Assembly (NCBI GenBank): GCA_017530275.1
Contig: JAFXMP010000105.1
Coordinates: 1 to 17,433, forward strand
From: Clostridia bacterium
Lineage (GTDB): Bacteria; Bacillota_A; Clostridia; Christensenellales; Aristaeellaceae
Direction of reading: 5' to 3'
Length of the DNA: 17,433 bases
Shown here piece after piece: positions 8,964 through 16,207 of the stretch. Each line of letters opens with the position of its first letter. The stretch's first letter is position 1. The notes under the pieces were generated by a model. The model ran no database searches. It was not told the DNA's origin and was given only the letters and a program-made list of their open reading frames with translations. The position numbers and the translations under genes are program-made.

Positions 8964-9161
8964 CTATGAACTTTTTTGATGCGCCCAATGCAGCGCGCTC
9001 TGCCCGATGCCGCACAGGCACAGGGCGAAAAGCAGCCAGCGGGATATATCGTTGTCAATAAAGTTCATCATGGGGTTAAACTGGTCCAGCACCAGGAACG
9101 TAAGGAACATAAAGGCCAGGATCACAGTCAGGTGGGAAAGGATCGTTCTGAGCTTACTCAT
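8964..9161 (-). CDS. Small two-helix membrane protein, unknown function
   Basis: A 65-residue protein with two predicted transmembrane segments, about 9-26 (HLTVILAFMFLTFLVLDQ) and 42-58 (WLLFALCLCGIGQSALHW), joined by a polar linker. No family was recognised. It is judged real because AGGAGGTGA... is missing only the first base (GGAGGTGA, 8 nt upstream), the ATG overlaps the upstream gene by 8 nt, and a terminator follows at 8857-8884. The overlap implies translational coupling with the phosphodiester glycosidase gene, so the two membrane proteins may act together. Confidence 0.75.
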   Translation of the reverse strand: MSKLRTILSHLTVILAFMFLTFLVLDQFNPMMNFIDNDISRWLLFALCLCGIGQSALHWAHQKSS

Positions 9162-10266
9162 AGCGGTTCACCTCCGCAATCAGCAGCGCGTCGCTGCTTT
9201 CCCGGCCCCCGCCGGAAGGGTTATTGATCACCGTGTCCTGCCACACCATGATGGAGGAGTTGCCCCCGTCTAAGTTATAGGCGGCGGTGCAGCCTAACTC
9301 GTAGAAGAGTTGGCTCAGGTCCGGCAGGGTGATGCCCGCCGATTCGCCGCGGCCGTCCACTACCACCATGCAGTAGTGGCCCGGCTCATAGTAGCCGATG
9401 GCGGTGCGGGGATTGGCGGCAATGATGCGGTTGGTGCTGGAAAAGGAAGTAAGCGGGTTTCCGTCTGTGCTTAGCAGGGCGGGACCGAAGGTCCACGCCT
9501 GCCAGGCCCCATCGGCGACAGCCTCTTCAACGGAAAAGGAACTGCCCGGCATCACGCGCATGGTGCCGTCGTAATAGAGCACGCACACGTCGCAGTTGGT
9601 CCGGTTGGCGCGGTAGATCACGCCGTTGCGGATCACTACGCCTTCGTTGGTGTTGCCGTAATAATCGCCGTTGATGGCAAGGAGTGCGCTGTTCAGGGCC
9701 GCCATATCGGTGATGCTGTCCCGGTAGCCCCGGCCGTAGATGTCGCCCGCCAGGGCGGACTGGAAGCAGGTGATGTCCCGCACGTAAATATCCGCCAGGT
9801 AATAGGTGACGCGGCCGTTCAGGGCTGTTTCTTCTGTCACGGTGATGGCGATATCAGGGCTGGAATAACTGTTTTCGGTCACGATCACCGTATCGGTGAA
9901 CATGGCCGTGTTTTTTTCTTCCAGAGGCATATCATCAGTTTCTGCTTCCGTTTGTTCGGTCAAGGCGCTGCCGCCCTTGCCGGAACCACTGGGGGACGCG
10001 CCGCCCCTGCCGTTGTTTTTCCCCTTGGCCGCGGAAGAATTTACATCCGACATGCCGACGGAGGCCACAATTACGCTGTCCTCTGGCAGGGACAGGCTGC
10101 CTGGCGTTGTGGTTTTATAGGGGTTTTCGATCACGATGCCCAAGCTCTGCTGCTGCCTGGGCAACACATGATGAAACAGGGCGAATACGATCAGCGCCAG
10201 TCCGGCGCATACAAGATCGATCAGCAGATTTTTCACTGCAATATGCTTTTTCTTTTCGCCGTTCAT
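9154..10266 (-). CDS. Membrane-anchored phosphodiester glycosidase family protein (NAGPA-like)
   Basis: A 370-residue protein with a short basic N-terminus and one transmembrane anchor (about 13-33, NLLIDLVCAGLALIVFALF). A Ser/Gly/Lys-rich low-complexity linker follows (about 77-102), then a C-terminal NAGPA domain (about 150-365). Family hallmarks are INGDYYG (198-204), RTAIGYY (287-293), MVVVDGRGES (300-309) and NLDGGNSS (331-338). Members act on phosphodiester-linked sugars; in bacteria they are extracytoplasmic and linked to envelope or exopolysaccharide turnover, but the substrate here is unknown. The frame is open to 10422, but the start at 10266 has an AAAGGAG site and gives a normal anchor, while the longer form would run through the promoter and a terminator. 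It overlaps the small membrane protein gene. Confidence 0.88.
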   Translation of the reverse strand: MNGEKKKHIAVKNLLIDLVCAGLALIVFALFHHVLPRQQQSLGIVIENPYKTTTPGSLSLPEDSVIVASVGMSDVNSSAAKGKNNGRGGASPSGSGKGGSALTEQTEAETDDMPLEEKNTAMFTDTVIVTENSYSSPDIAITVTEETALNGRVTYYLADIYVRDITCFQSALAGDIYGRGYRDSITDMAALNSALLAINGDYYGNTNEGVVIRNGVIYRANRTNCDVCVLYYDGTMRVMPGSSFSVEEAVADGAWQAWTFGPALLSTDGNPLTSFSSTNRIIAANPRTAIGYYEPGHYCMVVVDGRGESAGITLPDLSQLFYELGCTAAYNLDGGNSSIMVWQDTVINNPSGGGRESSDALLIAEVNRYE

Positions 10267-10311
10267 GTTTCCTATGCTCCTTTCCCCGGCGTTTCCGCCG
10301 GTTGCAGGAAA

Positions 10312-10344
10312 AGCATAACGCACAAAGCTTAAAGAAATCTTAAT
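10312..10344 (-). promoter_or_regulatory. Candidate response-regulator box and promoter of the phosphodiester glycosidase gene
   Basis: On the minus strand, ATTAAG, ATTTC, TTTAAG (10344 down to 10328) is a direct repeat with an 11-bp period. It fits the NTTAAG-N5-WTTAAG pattern known for the OmpR-family regulator CiaR of streptococci. A weaker TTCAA lies one further 11-bp step upstream. A -10-like TATGCT (10312-10317) lies 10 nt downstream of the box, so the box covers the -35 region, where no good -35 hexamer exists. This suggests activation by an OmpR-type response regulator, none of which is encoded here. Confidence 0.5.
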
Positions 10345-10363
10345 ATTTTTTGAACAAAACGCG

Positions 10364-10395
10364 AAACCCCGGATCACCAGCGGCGATCCGGGGGA
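10364..10395 (-). terminator. Intrinsic terminator after the DHH phosphoesterase gene
   Basis: CCCCGGATC (10367-10375) and GATCCGGGG (10385-10393) form a perfect 9-bp GC-rich stem around a 9-nt loop. Read on the minus strand it is followed by a broken T-run (TTTCGCGTTTTGTT). It lies 20 nt downstream of the phosphoesterase stop codon. Confidence 0.75.
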
Positions 10396-10414
10396 AAAGG
10401 CCAGGAAAGAAGAA

Positions 10415-11347
10415 TCAGACATTCAGCGCGGCCACTATGTTGGGCAGTTCCTGATCTACCACGTCATTATCCAGCTGGCAGGTGCCCGCGTTGCGATGGC
10501 CGCCGCCGCCGTATTTGAGGCACAATTCGCCAATATCCGCCTGGGATGCCTTGTTTACGATGGATTTGCCGATCATCACGGCGGTGTTCTGCTTTTTGAA
10601 GCCCCAGGCCACGTGCACGGAAATCTGGGTTTCAGGATACAGGGCGTAGATCATGAAGCGGTTGCCAGCGTGGATCACTTCCTCATTGCGCAGGTCCAGC
10701 ACCACCACTTTGCCCTCTACCTTCGCCAGGCGCTTTAGCTGCTCTTTGAACAGCTCGGCCTGCTGGAAGTACAGATCCACCCGCTCTTTCACGTCAGGCA
10801 GTTCTAAGATCTCGTCGATGGTATGGTTCATGCAGTAGCCAATCAGTTCCATCATCAGATCATAGTTGGAGATGCGGAACGTACGGAACCGGCCCAGGCC
10901 CGTGCGGGGGTCCATCAGGTAATGCAGCAGCACCCAGCCCTTAGGGTTCAGAATTTCCTCTAAGGTGAAATCAGCGCTGTCGCCCTTGTCCACAGCGGTC
11001 ATCAATTCTTCGCTGATATGAGGGAAGGTAGCCTTGCCGCCGTAATAATCATATACCACCCGAGCAGCGCTGCGGGCATTGGGATCAATGATCAGTTTTC
11101 CGCCGGTTTCCTGGGCCTTCAGCCGGTCCATCTCGGATTCATGATGGTCAAAGGCCAAGCCTACACGGGGATCATAGGGCAGATTGGTGGTGATATCGTT
11201 CTTGGAAAGCTCCACTTTGCCGTCCTGCACATCCTTGGGATGCACGAATTTGATCTCATCGATCAAACCCATTTCACGCATCATCATAGCGCATGCCAGT
11301 CCGTCAAAATCGCTGCGGGTCACAAGCCTTTTTTTTTGTTCCTCCAT
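10415..11347 (-). CDS. DHH-family phosphoesterase, exopolyphosphatase-like
   Basis: A 310-residue cytoplasmic protein of the DHH/DHHA1 superfamily (metal-dependent phosphoesterases such as RecJ, nanoRNase/pAp phosphatases and exopolyphosphatases). It has the metal site motif TRSDFDGLACA (Asp13, Asp15), the DHH triad AFDHHES (67-69), and a C-terminal substrate-binding motif GGGGHRNAGTCQ. The first motif usually reads HxDxDG; here Ser replaces the leading His (RSDFDG), so metal coordination may differ. Substrate cannot be assigned; oligoribonucleotides, pAp, cyclic dinucleotides or polyphosphate are all possible. An ATG at 11356 lies only 1 nt from AGGAGG; the ATG at 11347, with 10-nt spacing, is preferred. 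It has its own promoter and terminator. Confidence 0.85.
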   Translation of the reverse strand: MEEQKKRLVTRSDFDGLACAMMMREMGLIDEIKFVHPKDVQDGKVELSKNDITTNLPYDPRVGLAFDHHESEMDRLKAQETGGKLIIDPNARSAARVVYDYYGGKATFPHISEELMTAVDKGDSADFTLEEILNPKGWVLLHYLMDPRTGLGRFRTFRISNYDLMMELIGYCMNHTIDEILELPDVKERVDLYFQQAELFKEQLKRLAKVEGKVVVLDLRNEEVIHAGNRFMIYALYPETQISVHVAWGFKKQNTAVMIGKSIVNKASQADIGELCLKYGGGGHRNAGTCQLDNDVVDQELPNIVAALNV

Positions 11348-11388
11348 TGCGATCATACCTCCTGTGTCGATTTCTTGAAGTTATCCTT

Positions 11389-11418
11389 ATTATACCAGAT
11401 CAATCGGGATATGGTCAA
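11389..11418 (-). promoter_or_regulatory. Promoter of the DHH phosphoesterase gene
   Basis: On the minus strand, TTGACC (11413-11418), an 18-nt spacer and a consensus TATAAT (11389-11394). The leader is about 35 nt and ends with AGGAGGT before the start codon. Confidence 0.75.
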
Positions 11419-11445
11419 GGTCCCTACTTTACCAGATGGATGGTA

Positions 11446-11481
11446 ATAAAAAAGAAGAAAATGGTCCAGCGGATCGTTTTC
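11446..11481 (-). terminator. Weak candidate terminator after the hemolysin III gene
   Basis: On the minus strand an A-rich imperfect stem, GAAAA...TTTTC around TCC/GGA (11457-11481), is followed by TTCTTTTTTATT. The stem has two mismatches, so termination would be inefficient and read-through into the phosphoesterase gene is possible. Confidence 0.3.
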
Positions 11482-11483
11482 CT

Positions 11484-12143
11484 TTACAGGAGGTATACGT
11501 ATACCGCCCAGAAATGGGAAAAAGTTCCTGCCAAGCAGAACAGATGGAACACAGAATGCATGTACTTCTTCTTCGCGCCGATGCCGTAAAGCAGCGCGCC
11601 GATGGAATACATGAGCCCACCCAGCAAAAGAAAGATAACGCCGGTCCGGCCCATGGTTTTCAGCAGACAAGGAATGCCCAGCAGGATGGACCAGCCGCTG
11701 ATGAGGTGGCAGACTACCGAAAGCGCTTTGAACCGATCCACCCGAATGGCGTTGAACACGATACCTGTCACTGCAAAAGCCGACACCCCGGCCAGCAATC
11801 CCCAGCCCAGGGACCCGCCCACACCAAGCAGGGAAACCGGTACATAGGTGCCTATCACCAGCAGAAACACATTGCAGTGGTCGATCACCCGCAGCACTTG
11901 TTTCCCCTCCGTCCGGCGGGACAAGGCATGATAGATACAGGAAATGACATACAGGATCACCATGGCCGCGCCGAAAAGAGCCACCGAGACCACCGCCAGC
12001 GCCCCCCGCGCCTTGATCAGAAGCAGCACCAGGCCAAGCACGCTCATCAGCCCGCCGATCCCATGGGATATGGCGTTAAAGATTTCCTCCCCCAGGCTGT
12101 AATTGGGAATGCGGATATTCAATCGCGCCCGCGCTTCCGACAT
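11484..12143 (-). CDS. Hemolysin III / PAQR-family membrane protein
   Basis: A 219-residue polytopic protein with about seven transmembrane helices, the normal size for bacterial hemolysin III (YqfA/YplQ) proteins. These are distant relatives of eukaryotic PAQR receptors, with a predicted metal-hydrolase core. The motifs are present: NAISHGIGG (His27), SCIYHALS (His72), DHCNVFLLVIGTYVP (Asp88, His89) and HSVFHLFCLAG (His196, His200). Physiological role is unclear; membrane-fluidity control has been suggested for relatives, and the haemolysin name is historical. GAGGAGG lies before the ATG. A dyad overlapping its predicted promoter (12177-12215) suggests regulation. Confidence 0.93.
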   Translation of the reverse strand: MSEARARLNIRIPNYSLGEEIFNAISHGIGGLMSVLGLVLLLIKARGALAVVSVALFGAAMVILYVISCIYHALSRRTEGKQVLRVIDHCNVFLLVIGTYVPVSLLGVGGSLGWGLLAGVSAFAVTGIVFNAIRVDRFKALSVVCHLISGWSILLGIPCLLKTMGRTGVIFLLLGGLMYSIGALLYGIGAKKKYMHSVFHLFCLAGTFSHFWAVYVYLL

Positions 12144-12172
12144 TTTTATAAGTCCTCCTCAAAATATGAATT

Positions 12173-12220
12173 AAAAAACTGCTTAACATAGTTTTCATTA
12201 CTATATTAAGCAGTTCTTTT
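12173..12220. terminator. Long dyad: terminator of the MBL-fold gene and possible operator for hemolysin III
   Basis: AACTGCTTAACATAGT (12177-12192) and ACTATATTAAGCAGTT (12200-12215) are complementary at 15 of 16 positions around a 7-nt loop. A-runs and T-runs flank it: on the minus strand it is followed by TTTTTT, fitting an intrinsic terminator for the upstream MBL-fold gene. It also overlaps the predicted -10 of the hemolysin III promoter, so on DNA it could serve as a repressor site. Confidence 0.75.
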
Positions 12221-12231
12221 TACTTTGTCAA
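12203..12231 (-). promoter_or_regulatory. Predicted promoter of the hemolysin III gene
   Basis: On the minus strand, a consensus TTGACA (12226-12231), a 17-nt spacer and TAATAT (12203-12208, four of six). The -10 lies inside the 16-bp-arm dyad. Transcription would start near 12196, inside the loop, so this transcript would not carry the complete hairpin. Confidence 0.6.
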
Positions 12232-12243
12232 GTCATTTTTCTA

Positions 12244-13068
12244 TTAAATTGTCAATATTTCTCCACAGGCAAGGTATCTTAGTCGGTCCCCCATGATTTT
12301 TTTCATCAGCGCAAAAGCTGGCAGGCCGGTGCAGTGGCAGGTATAAAACGTGCAGGGCCAGGAAAGCAATTCTCTGGCGGTAGCGCGGATCACTTCGATT
12401 TCCTCCGGCATATATTCGCCGCTTTTTTTCATCATATGAAAGCCGCTGATCACCGCGTCCGGGGCCTCTCCATACGCAAGACGGCAGCGCTCCAGAATAT
12501 TCAGGATACCGCTGTGAGCGCATCCGGACAGCAGCACACTTTTCCCATTTTCCCGAACCACGAGGCATTGCTCATGGCTGAAATCGTCCTGAACATAGTG
12601 CCCATCGGTTTTTCGGAACAGTTTGCTATTGCCCGAAGGCCAAAACTTTCTTCCTGCAATGCCGCCAAAGAGAAACAGATCCTTGCCGATCCATGCGTCC
12701 TGGTCCTGCCATACCAACTGCGGCAGCGCAACGATCTTAGGGTCCATACCGATAAAATGCAGCGTTTCTCCGCTGCCGGACCAAAAATCGCCCTCCGCGC
12801 CGCGGCGCAGGTAGATAGGCGCCGCAGGGTTGAGGGCGGCAAAGGGGAGAATACCTCCCGCGTGGTCATAATGGCCATGGCTGAGAATGACCTTATCCAC
12901 CCGCTCAAGGTCCACACCCAAAACGCGAGCATTCTTCAGCAGCAGCGCCGAAGGGCCTGTATCCATGAGCAGGCGGCAGTCCCCCGTTTCCACATACAGG
13001 CAAAGACCATGGGCGGGAATACAGTATTCCCGCCCATGCGTGTTTTCCACTAAATTGACGATCCGCAC
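12244..13068 (-). CDS. Metallo-beta-lactamase-fold hydrolase (DHPPP-synthase-like subfamily)
   Basis: A 274-residue cytoplasmic metallo-hydrolase. It has Asp36 in LLMDTGPS, the metal motif SHGHYDHAGG (His64, His66, Asp68, His69), SGCAHSGILNIL (His185), SGFHMM (His211) and a C-terminal TCHCTG motif (His245). The CAHSGI and HCTG motifs match the MBL subfamily named after an archaeal enzyme of methanopterin synthesis; bacterial members rarely have a known substrate, so no reaction is assigned. The start is GTG at 13068, supported by GAAGGAAGG upstream; an ATG 5 nt earlier is out of frame. It lies only 16 nt after the EAL-domain gene and probably shares its transcript, which the dyad at 12173-12220 would end. 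Confidence 0.9.
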   Translation of the reverse strand: MRIVNLVENTHGREYCIPAHGLCLYVETGDCRLLMDTGPSALLLKNARVLGVDLERVDKVILSHGHYDHAGGILPFAALNPAAPIYLRRGAEGDFWSGSGETLHFIGMDPKIVALPQLVWQDQDAWIGKDLFLFGGIAGRKFWPSGNSKLFRKTDGHYVQDDFSHEQCLVVRENGKSVLLSGCAHSGILNILERCRLAYGEAPDAVISGFHMMKKSGEYMPEEIEVIRATARELLSWPCTFYTCHCTGLPAFALMKKIMGDRLRYLACGEILTI

Positions 13069-13084
13069 CGCATTTCCTTCCTTC

Positions 13085-16078
13085 TCAAGCTCCGGAAGCC
13101 TCCATTTTACCCAGAATACCCTCCCCGAAAGTTTCCGGCGGCATGGGATGCGAGAAGTAATAGCCCTGAACCAGCGCGCAGCCTAATTCCTTGAGCATCA
13201 TCATCTGGCTTTCCGTTTCCACGCCCTCGGCCACCACGGGCACGTTCAAGGTTTTGGCAATATCCAGGATCAGCTGCACCAGGTGGATATCCTTATCGTC
13301 CTTTATATTCTGGATAAATGCCTTATCCATTTTCAGCACGTCAACCGGCATGGACGAGAGCATATTCAAGGAAGAATAACCAGTTCCAAAATCGTCCATT
13401 TCGATTTCATAACCCTTTTTGCGCAGCCGCTCCACAAGCACCATCAACTGCTCGGCATTGTCGGTATAGGCAGATTCGGTTACCTCCAGCTTGAGCGTTC
13501 TCCGTTCCAGCCCGTTCTTTTCCACCAGCTCCTCCAGCGTGTTTTCCAGGGTCGGGTCAAACACATCCAGCCGGGACAGATTAACGGAAACAGGCACCGT
13601 GATTCCGTACTGCTCGCGCCAAAGAGCAATTTGTTTGGCAACCTCCGCCCACACATAATGATCCACCAGGTTGATCTGACCGTTCCGTTCAAGGAGCGGA
13701 ACGAATTGATCCGGCGGAATCAGGCCCAGCTCGGGATGACGCCAGCGTACCAGCGCTTCCGCGCTGCAAAGGGTAGGCGTGCTGCCCTGCACGTTGTACT
13801 TGGGCTGATAATACACCTCGAATTCATGGTCCTGCACCGCACGGCGCAGATCGTTCAGCAGCCGCTGCTCCTGCAGTTCCTTATCACGCATTTTCTGATT
13901 ATACACCAGCAGCCGCGTATGAAAGCTTTTGCGCGCCATATTGCAGGCTGACCATGCCCGGTCAAACTGCACGCCGGGTTCCACTCCAGCCTGCCAGGGC
14001 ATCACACCCATATACACACGTATATTGGCATTGCCGGAAAGCTCGTTTAACTTGTTTTGGATGCGTTCAAACAGATACTGGTAATCATCCATGTGTTCGC
14101 AATATATATCAAAGCGGTCGCCGTCGAACCGGGTGGCAATGCCCTCCATTTCTCTTAGGAAGGAGCGGATTTCGCCGCCCAGCAGGCGAAGAACGAAATC
14201 ACCGAATTCGCGGCCTTTCAGGGCGTTTACCGAACGAAACTGTTCAACGTCCAGCACGATGGCGTCCATGGCCCGGCTTGGGTTTTCACGATACATCTTG
14301 GCGGCATACTCAAAGAAGTAGCTTTTGTTGTAAAGCGCCGTCAGAGGATCAATTTCCGTTGCGGATATCAACTGTTCTCCCTCATTGGCCCGCTTGGCGT
14401 TTTTCAGGCTTTGCAGCAGCAGCAGGATGATCAAAATAGACACCGCGATGATCACAAATATGACGGAGCCTGTGTTATCATGAAGGAATTCTGAAACAGA
14501 AACGCTTTTTTCATTCGGGTAGGAATAGTTTGTGAGCGCCGCGTCCATGGACGCGCTAGGAATGAGTCCGATCGTTTTATTCAGGATCGAATACAGGAAA
14601 CCGTCGCCCCTTCTTACCGCGATGGCCTGGTTCATGGTTTTTCCTGTGGCGATGGTGAAAAGGTTATACTGATCCTGCAGGGATTCCATGCTGGCGACGC
14701 GGTAATTGCTGATCATAAAGCAGTCCGCTTCACCGCCGCGCACCGCCCGGTAGCACTCTTCAATCCCATCCAAATAAATGATTTTCCAGGCAGGGAAATA
14801 ATCCTTGATGAACCCTTCGGAATTGATATCGCCTGTAATAACGGCGGCCGTCTTCTGCTGCTGAGGGGAAAGACCCTCGCGGTCCGCATTCTTCACGACG
14901 GCGTACAATTCCGTCCGCATGAGGGGCGACGTGGCGATCAAGCCTCTTTCCTCTCCATCATAGGAGCTTAAGTTCACCGGGAACACACAGTCGATCTCTC
15001 CGTTTTGCAGGGCCTTCAGAGCGGCGTCCACCGTTGCGTAGGCAATGGGAACGAATTCGATTTCCGCGTTTCTCAGGCAGTTGGCTGCAAGCTCAAAATA
15101 ATCATTGAGTGCGCCGGTAAACTCGCCCGTGGTCATATCAATATCGCAGAAGGGAAGAAAACCCGCCCGATAGCCTACGCGGATCGTCCCATGTTCCGAC
15201 AGCCAGTTCACTTCGTCGGAGGAAAGAAAGGCGTTTGCCCCGCTGGCCCGCATATACTGATCAAACATCTGCTGATTGTAATAGCGGTTTTCATCCTGGA
15301 TCCTGTTCATGGCGTCGTTCAGCTCGGCCAGCAGGTCATGGCGCTCATTACAGACGGCAAAATAGAAATCTGACTGACCGATTTTGCTCACTGGCACGCA
15401 GGTTTCCCTGCTTCCATAAGTATCAATGGCCACATACGCGTCAATTTCGCCGCTGTTCAGCATGCGCATCCATTCTTCTTCGGATACCGCCAGTTCCACC
15501 AGTTCCGTTTTTACACCGTTCTTGGCGGCCCACTCCAGGAACATGCCCGCCTGCACGCTGCTTTCATTCACGCCTACCCGCTTGCCGTTGAACGAATCCA
15601 TATTCTCCGGGGTGATCTCCGAATTGCTGCTGGAAATAAAAACGTAATACGTTTCCGTGCCCATGGGCAGGGAGGAAAACAGCATGTTCTCCTTCCGCTC
15701 CTGGGTATAGGAAACGTCGCTCAACAGATCGATTTCGCCCGCTTCCAGCATATGCAGCAGCTCAGGCCATGTACCCTCCACATATTCATAGTTCCATCCG
15801 CTGTATGCGGCGATTTTCTGCTGGTATTCATAAGCATAGCCGGACCGTCTGCCAAACTGATCCTGATAGTTGAAGGGCGATTCATACCAACCGACCCGCA
15901 CAGTCTTCCCATTGGCGGGTTCCTCCGCAAAACCGCCCGGCGCGAGCAAAACAAACGCCAGCACAAGGCATATCGCCGTCAGCGTAAAGCTTTTCCCGCA
16001 CAGTATCCGGCGAGCCGCCGGGGGGATTGAAAAAAGGGCCGTATCCTTCGCCGCTCTGTTTGTATCGGTGCCTTTCAT
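13085..16078 (-). CDS. Transmembrane sensor with two solute-binding-like domains, degenerate GGDEF and EAL (c-di-GMP phosphodiesterase)
   Basis: Predicted membrane receptor that hydrolyses cyclic di-GMP; numbering counts from the TTG at 16081 (998 residues). An N-terminal hydrophobic segment (31-47) is followed by two tandem SBP_bac_3-like ligand domains (about 60-280 and 298-520), expected outside the cell, and a second membrane helix (539-557). Cytoplasmic GGDEF (about 575-730) and EAL (about 753-985) domains follow. The GGDEF signature is replaced by DGDRF (653-657), so cyclase activity is unlikely. The EAL domain keeps its catalytic set: Glu775 (AEALVRW), Asn834, Glu866, Asp896-Asp897 (DDFGTGYSS), Lys917, Glu952 (AEGVET) and Gln972. 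The first in-frame ATG is 16078; a TTG directly before it (16081) has better spacing from GGGGAGGA, so the start is uncertain by one codon. The MBL-fold gene follows 16 nt downstream. Confidence 0.93.
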   Translation of the reverse strand: MKGTDTNRAAKDTALFSIPPAARRILCGKSFTLTAICLVLAFVLLAPGGFAEEPANGKTVRVGWYESPFNYQDQFGRRSGYAYEYQQKIAAYSGWNYEYVEGTWPELLHMLEAGEIDLLSDVSYTQERKENMLFSSLPMGTETYYVFISSSNSEITPENMDSFNGKRVGVNESSVQAGMFLEWAAKNGVKTELVELAVSEEEWMRMLNSGEIDAYVAIDTYGSRETCVPVSKIGQSDFYFAVCNERHDLLAELNDAMNRIQDENRYYNQQMFDQYMRASGANAFLSSDEVNWLSEHGTIRVGYRAGFLPFCDIDMTTGEFTGALNDYFELAANCLRNAEIEFVPIAYATVDAALKALQNGEIDCVFPVNLSSYDGEERGLIATSPLMRTELYAVVKNADREGLSPQQQKTAAVITGDINSEGFIKDYFPAWKIIYLDGIEECYRAVRGGEADCFMISNYRVASMESLQDQYNLFTIATGKTMNQAIAVRRGDGFLYSILNKTIGLIPSASMDAALTNYSYPNEKSVSVSEFLHDNTGSVIFVIIAVSILIILLLLQSLKNAKRANEGEQLISATEIDPLTALYNKSYFFEYAAKMYRENPSRAMDAIVLDVEQFRSVNALKGREFGDFVLRLLGGEIRSFLREMEGIATRFDGDRFDIYCEHMDDYQYLFERIQNKLNELSGNANIRVYMGVMPWQAGVEPGVQFDRAWSACNMARKSFHTRLLVYNQKMRDKELQEQRLLNDLRRAVQDHEFEVYYQPKYNVQGSTPTLCSAEALVRWRHPELGLIPPDQFVPLLERNGQINLVDHYVWAEVAKQIALWREQYGITVPVSVNLSRLDVFDPTLENTLEELVEKNGLERRTLKLEVTESAYTDNAEQLMVLVERLRKKGYEIEMDDFGTGYSSLNMLSSMPVDVLKMDKAFIQNIKDDKDIHLVQLILDIAKTLNVPVVAEGVETESQMMMLKELGCALVQGYYFSHPMPPETFGEGILGKMEASGA

Positions 16079-16131
16079 CAACAGTGCATCCTCCCCGCAT
16101 TCTGATCGATACTATAAAGAAATCCATTTCT

Positions 16132-16160
16132 ATTATACGGGATTCTTGCGCGATTGACAA
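16132..16160 (-). promoter_or_regulatory. Promoter of the EAL-domain sensor gene
   Basis: On the minus strand, TTGTCA (16155-16160), exactly 17 nt and a perfect TATAAT (16132-16137). The leader is about 45 nt. The promoter lies in the 126-nt gap after the P-loop kinase gene, so the sensor and MBL-fold genes have their own transcription start. Confidence 0.8.
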
Positions 16161-16207
16161 GCAAATCCTGTGCGGCCTTGCCAGATTTTTGCAAAAGTCC
16201 CCCGCGG

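Noticed and set aside
10267..10422. 52 extra N-terminal codons for the phosphodiester glycosidase
   Set aside because: They would span the predicted promoter, the response-regulator box and the terminator of the upstream gene; the start at 10266 gives a normal membrane anchor.
11492..11505. Perfect 14-bp palindrome GGTATACGTATACC
   Set aside because: It lies inside the hemolysin III coding sequence and is explained by codons for the alternating Val-Tyr-Val-Tyr C-terminus; no promoter or partner site is near.
11436..12191. Plus-strand reading frame (251 codons) opposite the hemolysin III gene
   Set aside because: The translation is His/Gln/Pro-rich and has no domain, whereas the minus strand encodes a clear seven-helix PAQR-like protein with its own ribosome binding site.
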